Part shown: in pieces, positions 1 to 6,238 of the stretch
Layout of the letters: each line of letters begins with the position of its first letter
Position numbering within the stretch: position 1 is the stretch's first letter
Assembly (NCBI GenBank): GCA_002352605.1
Contig: DEIP01000165.1
Coordinates: 1-10,579 of the forward strand
Source: Desulfobacteraceae bacterium UBA2771
GTDB taxonomy: Bacteria > Desulfobacterota > Desulfobacteria > Desulfobacterales > Desulfosarcinaceae
Direction: 5' to 3'
DNA: 10,579 nt
Position numbers and translations under genes: made by a program
Notes under the pieces: model-generated
What the model was told of the DNA's origin: nothing
What the model saw: only the letters and a program-made list of their open reading frames with translations
Database searches by the model: none

Positions 1-1162
1 TTTCCAGCCCGTCGATGGACAATTCGAACATAGGATAAATCTGGCGTATCATGGTGATGGTGCGGGTGTAATTCCACATGATGGCAGAAACCGGGTTAAG
101 CCAGGCATTGTGGGGAAAGGTGTGCGCGAGCATGCGCAAACATTCGATGCTGGGCTTGCCGCTACGATCTTGGACATAAATGGAGCCGTCCCGGGACATC
201 AGCTCATAGGGTGCCATGCTGGCGTCCCCCACAACGATGAACCGGGTTTCCGGGTCCATGCCCACCAGTTCGGTCATGGTTACCGGTTGGCGGTAGCGGG
301 CGGAATCTTTCCAGAGGGTGTTGTAGATGGTGTTGTGAAAAAAGAAGGTTCGTACCTCCTTGAACTGGGCCCGGGCATAATCGAACAGGGTCTGAACCAC
401 GGTTACATATGGCTCCATGGACCACCCGCCATTGTCGATGGCCAAAATGACCTTGAGGCGATCCTTCATGCGGCGGTCGAAGGCGATCTCTATCTCCCCG
501 GCATTTTTCATGGTGCGGTAGATGCTTTCGTCGATGTTCAGCTGGTCTTTGGGACCGGCGGGCACCATATTGCGAAGGCGTTTTAGGGCTTCTCCCACCA
601 TGGCCTGGGTGAGCGGACCGGACAAGGAATAATCCTTGTAGCGCCGATCCATGGCAACCTTGACGGCAGACTTGTTGCGCGACACTCCCCCCACGCGCAT
701 GCCGCCGGGGTGGTAGCCGGAGTGACCCACCGGCGATGTACCGCCGGTTCCGATCCATTTGTTGCCTCCGTCGTGGCGCCCGTCCTGCTCCTTGAGCCGT
801 TCCTTGAAGTATGCGATCAGTTCTTCCGGCGTCATCCGGTTGAGCTGTTTTTCATCGATACCCAGCGCGTCGGCCATGACCTTGGGATCCGTGAGCCACT
901 GCTCCAGCATGGCCCGGGCCATTTCGTCGATCTCCAGCCCTTCCACATCGGGCAGTTCGATGCCTTGGAAATGGTAGGCGAACACCTGGTCGAACAGGTC
1001 GAAATAGCGCTCGCTTTTGACCAAAATGGACCGCGAGGCGGTATAGAACTCGTCCAGTGTGGCGATGAGATGGTTGGCCAGAGCCCGGTGCAGGGTCAAA
1101 AAAGCCGTGGGGCTGACCGGCACACCCACCTCTTTGAGCTTGTAGAAAAAGGCCAGAAACAT
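1..1162 (-). CDS. CoxE-like VWA domain protein, partner of MoxR ATPase (C-terminus cut off by window edge)
   Basis: The reading frame is open from an ATG at 1162 to the left edge, giving 387 visible residues. The N-terminal half (about 1-130) is helical with no motif I recognise. A Gly-rich linker follows at about 131-160 (GGNKWIGTGG, HPGG). The C-terminal half (about 230-387) is a von Willebrand factor A fold: a hydrophobic strand VILAID ends in DNGGWSM (243-249), and a second strand ends in VVGDASM (311-317). The usual metal-site motif DxSxS is replaced by D-N-G-G-W-S, so the metal site is atypical. Proteins of this type are known to work with MoxR AAA+ ATPases in remodelling or metal insertion into other proteins. 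Its ATG lies 2 bases after the MoxR stop (TGATTATG), so the two are probably translationally coupled. The natural end is probably a short distance beyond the window. The substrate is unknown. Confidence 0.85.
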   Translation of the reverse strand, partial: MFLAFFYKLKEVGVPVSPTAFLTLHRALANHLIATLDEFYTASRSILVKSERYFDLFDQVFAYHFQGIELPDVEGLEIDEMARAMLEQWLTDPKVMADALGIDEKQLNRMTPEELIAYFKERLKEQDGRHDGGNKWIGTGGTSPVGHSGYHPGGMRVGGVSRNKSAVKVAMDRRYKDYSLSGPLTQAMVGEALKRLRNMVPAGPKDQLNIDESIYRTMKNAGEIEIAFDRRMKDRLKVILAIDNGGWSMEPYVTVVQTLFDYARAQFKEVRTFFFHNTIYNTLWKDSARYRQPVTMTELVGMDPETRFIVVGDASMAPYELMSRDGSIYVQDRSGKPSIECLRMLAHTFPHNAWLNPVSAIMWNYTRTITMIRQIYPMFELSIDGLE

Positions 1163-1164
1163 AA

Positions 1165-2019
1165 TCAGAAGATCTTTCGTCGGTTGACAAAGGTGCTGGC
1201 TCGTTCATAATCGCCGCTTTTTTTGAACAGCACCCCCAGAAAGGGTAGATCCCCTTTGGTTAGCCGCTTGGGTTTGAAGTCCGGATCGGCGTCCAGTGCG
1301 CGGATCCAGTTGATCAGTTCCCGGGTGGCCGGCCGTTTTTCCACGGCTTCCAGATCACGCATGCGGTAAAAGGCGGCGATGGCGTTTTCCGCCAGCTCAT
1401 CATGGATGCTGGGAAAATGCACACCGATAATTTTGCGCATCATCTTGGGATCCGGAAAGGCAATGTGATGGAAGTTACAACGGCCCAGAAAGGGATCGGA
1501 GAGATCCTTTTTGGCATTGGAGGTGATGATGATTACCGGCCGGTGCCGGGCCGATACGGTTTTATCGACTTCGATGATATCGAACTCCATCTGGTCCAGC
1601 ACATCCAACATGTCATCCTGGAAATCGGTGTCCGCCTTGTCGATTTCATCAATCAGCAGCACCGTGCGCTTGTCGGCCGCGAAGGCCTGACCGATTTTTC
1701 CCATCTTGATATACTCTTCGATGTCGCTCACGTTGCGCTGGCTGTCGCCGAAACGGCTGTCGTTGAGCCGCGTCAGGGTGTCGTATTGGTATAACCCCTC
1801 CACCAGCTTCATACTGGATTTTACGTTGAGCACAATGAGCGGCATGTTGAGGCTCTCGGCTATGGCGTGGGCCAGCATGGTCTTGCCCGTACCGGGCTCG
1901 CCCTTGAGCAACAGGGGCATCTCCAGGGCCATGGAGATGTTGACGATCTGGGCCAGTTCTTCATCAAGTATGTAACGGGTCGCCCCGCCAAAGGACGCAT
2001 CTGCATGTTGCGCGGTCAT
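1165..2019 (-). CDS. MoxR-family AAA+ ATPase
   Basis: A 284-residue AAA+ ATPase of the MoxR family, whose members act with VWA proteins as chaperone-like factors. Walker A is GEPGTGKT at about 40-47, Walker B is LLIDEID at about 121-127, and a sensor-1 strand IIITSNAKKDLSDPFLGRC carries the conserved Asn and the putative Arg finger (about 165-183). A C-terminal helical lid follows, including PATRELINW. I chose ATG at 2019 over the in-frame GTG at 2025: the purine-rich stretch AGAGAGG sits 5 bases before the ATG but touches the GTG. The gene begins 26 bases after the MetE-like stop and ends 2 bases before the VWA gene, which indicates one transcript. What the pair remodels cannot be read from the sequence. 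Confidence 0.95.
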   Translation of the reverse strand: MTAQHADASFGGATRYILDEELAQIVNISMALEMPLLLKGEPGTGKTMLAHAIAESLNMPLIVLNVKSSMKLVEGLYQYDTLTRLNDSRFGDSQRNVSDIEEYIKMGKIGQAFAADKRTVLLIDEIDKADTDFQDDMLDVLDQMEFDIIEVDKTVSARHRPVIIITSNAKKDLSDPFLGRCNFHHIAFPDPKMMRKIIGVHFPSIHDELAENAIAAFYRMRDLEAVEKRPATRELINWIRALDADPDFKPKRLTKGDLPFLGVLFKKSGDYERASTFVNRRKIF

Positions 2020-2045
2020 GAACACCTCTCTAAAGCGTTGGAAAA

Positions 2046-3119
2046 TTATTTAAAAGCATCGCGAATTTTTGCCGACAGGTCACGCGTCAGCGCCAGTACC
2101 CGCTCGGCCAGGGCCAGGCTCAGGGACCCGACACCGCAGCTGGGGGTGATGAAACTCCGGCTGTAGATGGTCTGCGGGGCAATGCCGAGGGCTTCGATCC
2201 GGCGGCATCGCTCCTGCCAGCCGGCAAACAGGCTGTCGACGGTTTCCCGCTCGATCTCCTCGGGTCTCAATGTGGGAACGATGCCCCATGCGAGAAAGCG
2301 GCCGGCGGCCAGAAAATCCCTGATCTGCGGGCCGTATAAAATGAACCGGTCGAAATAGGCGTAGGCGTCGAAATTGACGATGTCCGCACCGGATTCCAGC
2401 ACCAGTGACCAATCCGTATTGGCACATACGTGGATTCCGGCCAGTCCGCCATCGGCGTGGATGGCATCCACCACCTCCTGAAGGCAGGACAGGACCTCTT
2501 CTTTTGAAATGCTGATCAATTCGGAGGAGCCGAATCCGGCCAGTGCCGGTTCGTCGATAAAGATAATCACCGGACATCCCGGTCCGGCCAGGGTGCGGAT
2601 CTGCCAGCGGGCGTTGAGGGCCAAATGCTTGACCGCCGCATCGCGCAGGGTTTCGTTGTAGAAAATTGCCCGGCCATCCTGGTCCTTTACACCGGTGCAG
2701 AAGGTAAATGGGCCGGTGACCTGGCCTTTGATCGCCACGGGTGGGGTCTCTATCCGGGCCAATGTGTTCAGCAGGGCCGCCACGCCTTTGCCGGTGGCCT
2801 CGGTCAGGGCAAAACGGGAAGCGGGCAATCGATCCGGGGCCTCACTGACGGCCATGTAATCCTCGAAAAAGGCGAGCAGCTCATCGTCGAAGGATTGGCT
2901 GGTGGCATCGATAAAGGTTTTGCCGTCCCGGTTGACCACGGCCGGCAGCCCCGGCAGAAATTGCGGCACCATGCCCTCTTCGGCAAAACCCGGCAGCTGC
3001 ACCCACAGCGGGATGGCCGGCGTATATTTCATGATCAGGCGCGAGGCCGCCGGGTGATCGTTCATGGGGATGCTGCCGATGAGCAAAGGCAGGCAGTCGG
3101 GGGTTAACGTCTGGAGCAT
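2046..3119 (-). CDS. MetE/UROD-fold zinc methyltransferase (cobalamin-independent methionine synthase C-terminal-like)
   Basis: A 357-residue single-domain protein resembling the catalytic C-terminal half of MetE and related URO-D/CIMS methyltransferases. Early motifs include IGSIPM (15-19) and KGQVTGPFTF (131-140). The likely zinc ligands are H230 and C232 in GIHVC and C328 in TPSCGVG; D251 in VNFDAY stands near where MetE has a glutamate ligand. IFIDEPAL (186-193) is also MetE-like. The substrate-binding N-terminal half of true MetE (about 750 residues) is absent, so the methyl donor and acceptor are uncertain: homocysteine, another thiol, or a corrinoid-linked partner. I chose ATG 3119, preceded by AGAGGA with 8-base spacing, over an upstream in-frame start at 3236 that would add 39 non-conserved residues. 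It is the first gene of the operon with MoxR and VWA genes. Confidence 0.85.
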   Translation of the reverse strand: MLQTLTPDCLPLLIGSIPMNDHPAASRLIMKYTPAIPLWVQLPGFAEEGMVPQFLPGLPAVVNRDGKTFIDATSQSFDDELLAFFEDYMAVSEAPDRLPASRFALTEATGKGVAALLNTLARIETPPVAIKGQVTGPFTFCTGVKDQDGRAIFYNETLRDAAVKHLALNARWQIRTLAGPGCPVIIFIDEPALAGFGSSELISISKEEVLSCLQEVVDAIHADGGLAGIHVCANTDWSLVLESGADIVNFDAYAYFDRFILYGPQIRDFLAAGRFLAWGIVPTLRPEEIERETVDSLFAGWQERCRRIEALGIAPQTIYSRSFITPSCGVGSLSLALAERVLALTRDLSAKIRDAFK

Positions 3120-3154
3120 CGGCGAATTCCTCTTATCGGTTTTGAGCACAACGC

Positions 3155-3177
3155 GGATATCGGGCAAAAAGATATCC
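3155..3177. repeat. 7-bp inverted repeat in the leader of the MetE-like gene
   Basis: GGATATC at 3155-3161 and GATATCC at 3171-3177 form a perfect inverted repeat with a 9-base spacer. It lies 36-58 bases before the chosen ATG of the MetE-like gene. It could be a regulator site or a small RNA hairpin, but arms of this length can arise by chance. Confidence 0.3.
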
Positions 3178-3192
3178 ATTTCCAAATGGCAC

Positions 3193-3221
3193 TGTCTATC
3201 ATGGTGGCGGCGGATTGACAA
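3193..3221 (-). promoter_or_regulatory. Possible promoter of the MetE-like/MoxR/VWA operon
   Basis: On the minus strand TTGTCA (3221-3216) is followed after 17 bases by TAGACA (3198-3193). The -35 box matches the sigma-70 consensus at 5 of 6 positions, but the -10 box only at 3 of 6. It overlaps the bases of an upstream TTGACA on the other strand. This is a weak call, supported mainly by position, about 75 bases before the start codon. Confidence 0.3.
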
Positions 3222-3235
3222 GGCTCGGATTGACA
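3211..3235 (+). repeat. Tandem 10-bp direct repeat (15-bp period) over the -35 box
   Basis: CGGATTGACA occurs at 3211-3220 and exactly again at 3226-3235, a 15-base period. A degraded third copy (GATTGGACA, 3238-3246) follows. The second copy contains the -35 box of the rightward promoter. The arrangement could be an operator for a regulator or a local duplication. Confidence 0.5.
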
Positions 3236-3258
3236 CTGATTGGACACAATGATATTAT
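3230..3258 (+). promoter_or_regulatory. Sigma-70-type promoter for the cysteine-rich gene and tatA
   Basis: TTGACA (3230-3235) is a perfect -35 box. After exactly 17 bases comes TATTAT (3253-3258), which matches the -10 consensus at 5 of 6 positions. The surrounding AT-rich stretch contrasts with the GC-rich genes. Transcription would start near 3265, about 37 bases before the start codon at 3302. The minus strand of the same stretch also reads TATAAT (3259-3254) but lacks a good -35 partner. Confidence 0.75.
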
Positions 3259-3301
3259 ATAAATTACTTATTGAGCCATTCACGCAAATTACGGGCGGGC
3301 C

Positions 3302-3700
3302 ATGAGAAAGATTATCTCCCTCAACGAAAAGCTTAAATGTACCCGGGAAGAACAGGACGCCATCGTTCGAAAAAGAAAGCTGTTGGCCGTCAGGAATGTT
3401 TTCCGGTGTACACACTGCGTCTCCAAATGCGAAAAATGCGGTGTCCAGATTGGGGCTGAAAACAGGCCGGATGGGTCGACATTCAGGAATCCCTATAATT
3501 TTTGCGACAGCTGTTCAGAAGAGTATATCTTCTACATCGATACGCTTAAAGGCAAGAAAAACGAGGCCCTGTATTGGCACAACGACGCTTGGATAAAGGT
3601 GTGGTCCACATGGATCAAGCACCAGGATGCCGTTGACAGCTATCTGAAGTCGAAATCGTTTCAGCGACTGCTCGACGAATTGAAACCGAACCCGAGCTGA
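3302..3700 (+). CDS. Small cysteine-rich protein of unknown function (probable zinc-binding)
   Basis: I do not recognise this 132-residue protein. It has seven cysteines: C13, C36 and C39 (CTHC), C43 and C46 (CEKC), C68 and C71 (CDSC). The three close pairs suggest one or two structural zinc sites or zinc-ribbon-like knuckles. The N-terminus is basic and charged, the C-terminal half is helical and Trp-rich (W92, W97, W101, W104), and no signal peptide or membrane segment is visible. It is the first gene after the strong promoter, and its Shine-Dalgarno sequence is weak (GGGCGGG). It precedes tatA by 71 bases with no terminator between, so the two are probably co-transcribed. Whether it has any role in protein export is unknown. 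Confidence 0.75.
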   Translation: MRKIISLNEKLKCTREEQDAIVRKRKLLAVRNVFRCTHCVSKCEKCGVQIGAENRPDGSTFRNPYNFCDSCSEEYIFYIDTLKGKKNEALYWHNDAWIKVWSTWIKHQDAVDSYLKSKSFQRLLDELKPNPS

Positions 3701-3771
3701 TCGGCACAGTCCCAGCAGCAGACCGGACCGGACAGATCGGGCTTGAATGCGAATTACCACAGGAGGCGCAC

Positions 3772-3954
3772 ATGTTTGGAATCGGAATGCCGGAATTGAT
3801 AATCATCCTGGTCATCATTCTCATCATTTTCGGTGTGGGCAAACTACCGGAAATCGGTGGTGGTATGGGAAAGGCCATTCGTAACTTCAAGAATGCCTCC
3901 AAGGAAGCGGAAAACCAGGAAGCGGAACAGCTGGAAGAGGATAAAAAAACCTGA
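3772..3954 (+). CDS. tatA: Twin-arginine translocase subunit, TatA/E family
   Basis: A 60-residue TatA-family protein that would oligomerise in the inner membrane to pass folded proteins recognised by TatC. The layout is textbook: a short N-terminus MFGIGMPE with polar E8, one membrane helix (about 9-20), the FG hinge (20-21), then an amphipathic helix starting GKLPEIGGGMGKAIRNF (23-39) and a Glu/Lys-rich tail. It is short compared with the usual 70-90 residues but has all core elements. The start is fixed by AGGAGG six to seven bases before ATG. No tatB or tatC lies nearby, so those must be elsewhere in the genome. An intrinsic terminator follows. Confidence 0.93.
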   Translation: MFGIGMPELIIILVIILIIFGVGKLPEIGGGMGKAIRNFKNASKEAENQEAEQLEEDKKT

Positions 3955-3990
3955 CCGGCCGTTTTTTTGCGAACGGGATGGTGTTAGCAC

Positions 3991-4035
3991 CGGGCCCGCG
4001 GGATGCGAACCATTCCGCCGGCCCGTTTTGATTTT
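3991..4035 (+). terminator. Intrinsic terminator after tatA
   Basis: The arms 3991-4005 and 4011-4025 form a 15-bp stem with one G-U pair and one C-C mismatch around a 5-base loop (CGAAC). They are followed by TTTTGATTTT. The hairpin sits between tatA and the convergent UbiB-family gene. A T-run exists only on the plus strand, so it serves tatA. Confidence 0.85.
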
Positions 4036-4093
4036 CCGAAGGTGTCGGCATGGGCCGCGTCCCTTGGGACATGGAACTCGGCACACCCCACGA

Positions 4094-5779
4094 TCACAAC
4101 TTTCCGGATCGGGCAATGGAATAGACCAGCCACAGTCCCAATAAGGTGGCGATGATGTAGCCGGTCAACCCCAGCACATCGTTGACGGAGAGGGTCTGAA
4201 CGCCGAAGAAGTCGACTTCGAAACGCAACACCGTGCGCGTGGCGTTGAGAATCAGAGAGGCGGCGATAAGGGAAGCGGCCACCACCAGCCCCAGGGTGAG
4301 GCGATTGATGCCGTTTTCGAATTTTTTGGACGGGTCTTCCAGGCCGCTGTGGGACAGCTCAACGCGGGGCGATTCCGTGAGCAGGCGTTTGAGCAGGCCG
4401 TGGGTCAGCCGGGGCATCTGGCGCAGGTAGCCGCCGAAACGTTTCACATCCCGGTCCACACTTTTCAGCACTTTGTGGGCTTCGTAACCCTGCTGCAACA
4501 GCTTTTTGGCGTAAGGCCGGGTCACCTCCAGCAGACTGGCTTCCGAGCCCAGAATCTTGCCCAGGGCCTCGGTCTGGATAAAGGTCTTGAAGAGCAAAAG
4601 CAGGTTGCGCGGCAAACGGATGCGGTATTTGATCACCAGACGCATGACCTGGTCGTAGACGTCCTTGACCGAAATGGTTTTCAGGGAGCGGCCGTAAAAG
4701 GGTTCGGCCATCTCTTTGAGGTCCAGCCGGAAGCTTTTCAGGTCCATGGTCCGGGGGTCCACCAGGCCGGCGGCCTCGAAGGCCTCCATGACCATGTCGT
4801 AGTCGTGCTCGGAAAAACCGAGGAACAGGTGGGCGATCTGCATCATGGTCTCTTCGTCCAGGTATCCAACAATGCCGAAATCCACCAGGCCCACCCGGCC
4901 GTCGTGCATGACGAGGGCGTTGCCCGGGTGGGGGTCGGCGTGAAAAATACCGGCAGCCATGAGCTGGCGTGAAAAGGAGCGCAGGCCGATCATGGCCACC
5001 GCTTCGGGATCGATGCCGTGGCGCCGGATCTCATCCACGCGGTCCATTTTGATTCCCTCGATATGCTCCATCACCAGCACCGACTTGGCCGTGAGATCCC
5101 AATACACCTTGGGAATATGAATCTCGTCGACCGCTTTGAAGCTTCGGGTGAACCGCTCGATATTGCCGGCCTCGATGAACATATCCAGTTCCCGGAAGAT
5201 GGTGCGCTCGAACTCCTTGACCAAGTTGACCGTTCCCACGATGCGACCCAGGTCGAAGGCGCGTTCGAAACGGGCGGCAAAGTAGTACATGAGCTGGATG
5301 TCACTGCGGATGCGCTTTTCGATGCCCGGCCGGATCACTTTCACGGCCACCTTTTCCCCGGTCTTGAGCCGTGCGGTATGTACCTGGGCCACGGATGCGG
5401 CGGCCAGGGCGGTATCGTCGATGCCGGCAAAAAGCTGATCCAGGGGAAGCCCCAGCTCGGACTCGATCAGTCGGCGAATCCCGTCGAAGGGCACCGGCGG
5501 TACCCGGTCCTGCAACTTGGTGAACTCGTCAATATACTCCGGGGGAAACAGGTCTCCACGGGTGCTCATGAGCTGCCCCAGCTTGATAAAGCTGGGGCCC
5601 AACTCTTCCAGGGTGCGGCGGATACGGGCCGGGTCGGGAAGGCCGGATTTGATCTTGGCGCCGGCTCGGCCCTTGAGCCGGTCGGCCATTTCGCCCATGC
5701 CGTGCTTGATGAGCACACGCGAAATCAGGCCGAAGTGGCGAATGCCGCGGATACGGCTGCTGGTAAAGGGAAACGGCAT
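4094..5779 (-). CDS. ABC1/UbiB-family atypical kinase-like protein, membrane-anchored
   Basis: A 561-residue member of the ABC1/ADCK/UbiB family, atypical kinase-like ATPases linked to quinone and other lipid metabolism. Family motifs are in order: the KxGQ motif (KLGQ, 66-69) in the N-terminal extension, the Ala-rich nucleotide loop AAASVAQVH (126-134), the Lys in VAVKVI (K147), ExD (E197-D199), the catalytic HADPHPGN (280-287) and the metal-binding VDFG (299-302). Two hydrophobic segments at the C-terminus (about 490-512 and 535-556) look like membrane helices, as in UbiB. The start ATG at 5779 is preceded by AAGGA that overlaps the stop of the zinc-ribbon gene 9 bases upstream, which indicates coupling. 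If the host is an anaerobe, a role in menaquinone or lipid homeostasis is more likely than in aerobic ubiquinone synthesis. Confidence 0.92.
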   Translation of the reverse strand: MPFPFTSSRIRGIRHFGLISRVLIKHGMGEMADRLKGRAGAKIKSGLPDPARIRRTLEELGPSFIKLGQLMSTRGDLFPPEYIDEFTKLQDRVPPVPFDGIRRLIESELGLPLDQLFAGIDDTALAAASVAQVHTARLKTGEKVAVKVIRPGIEKRIRSDIQLMYYFAARFERAFDLGRIVGTVNLVKEFERTIFRELDMFIEAGNIERFTRSFKAVDEIHIPKVYWDLTAKSVLVMEHIEGIKMDRVDEIRRHGIDPEAVAMIGLRSFSRQLMAAGIFHADPHPGNALVMHDGRVGLVDFGIVGYLDEETMMQIAHLFLGFSEHDYDMVMEAFEAAGLVDPRTMDLKSFRLDLKEMAEPFYGRSLKTISVKDVYDQVMRLVIKYRIRLPRNLLLLFKTFIQTEALGKILGSEASLLEVTRPYAKKLLQQGYEAHKVLKSVDRDVKRFGGYLRQMPRLTHGLLKRLLTESPRVELSHSGLEDPSKKFENGINRLTLGLVVAASLIAASLILNATRTVLRFEVDFFGVQTLSVNDVLGLTGYIIATLLGLWLVYSIARSGKL

Positions 5780-5788
5780 CGGATTTCC

Positions 5789-6034
5789 TTAATCCTCGTC
5801 ATCGGCCGTGTCGTTCACCGCCTTCCATTTTTTGGAAATTTTATTGAGCATATATGCGTCGGCCACATAGCTTTCCACTAGACCGCAATCCACGCACACA
5901 AAATTGTCCAAGGCGGCCATGGCCGTCAGGCTGACGGGGATTGAATTGCTGCCGAAGGGACCGCTTTTCATTGGCAGATCGGCGGCAAAGTAGATATTCG
6001 CCGACCCGCACTTGGGGCATTTTCCCTGCTTCAT
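5789..6034 (-). CDS. Small zinc-ribbon protein
   Basis: An 81-residue protein with two CxxC knuckles, CPKC (C6, C9) and CVDC (C47, C50). This is the four-cysteine pattern of a zinc ribbon such as those in small nucleic-acid-binding or hypothetical bacterial proteins. The region between the knuckles is mildly hydrophobic, and the C-terminus ends in an acidic tail (DTADDED). I chose ATG 6034 because GGGAGGA lies about 6 bases upstream; an in-frame start at 6076 would add 14 residues lacking this site. It is the first gene of a two-gene unit with the UbiB-family protein. Its function is unknown. Confidence 0.8.
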   Translation of the reverse strand: MKQGKCPKCGSANIYFAADLPMKSGPFGSNSIPVSLTAMAALDNFVCVDCGLVESYVADAYMLNKISKKWKAVNDTADDED

Positions 6035-6102
6035 GGTGTTTCCTCCCTTGGGGGGGTATTGGCTTCCTAGTTTCACGGATGATGCTCACCGTGTCAGGAC
6101 CC

Positions 6103-6131
6103 AATATGCCGCAATACAGGTGTGGTGTCAA
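6103..6131 (-). promoter_or_regulatory. Sigma-70-type promoter for the zinc-ribbon/UbiB unit
   Basis: On the minus strand TTGACA (6131-6126) is a perfect -35 box. After 17 bases comes CATATT (6108-6103), a 4 of 6 match to the -10 consensus. Transcription would start near 6096, about 60 bases before the ATG at 6034. This suggests the zinc-ribbon/UbiB pair is transcribed independently of the upstream aminotransferase-fold gene. Confidence 0.6.
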
Positions 6132-6238
6132 CGCAGGCCACCGGCACAGCCGGCCGGTAAGGCATGTTGCCGCCTTGCATCGGCGGGTGGGTTCCGGTAC
6201 AACGGCGGACCTTTTACTTCCTTTACCGGAGGTATCGC

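Noticed and set aside
204..1208. Several overlapping frames on both strands in the left end
   Set aside because: They conflict with the continuous VWA-protein frame from 1162 to the left edge, which has a recognisable fold and operon spacing.
5018..5881. Plus-strand open frame of 287 residues
   Set aside because: Antisense to the UbiB-family gene, whose catalytic motifs are intact; His/Gly/Asp-rich composition typical of a shadow.
6133..6200. Palindromic GC-rich segments after the MalY-like gene as its terminator
   Set aside because: Short stems such as ACCGGC/GCCGGT are present, but no T-run follows on the minus strand, so an intrinsic terminator is not supported.
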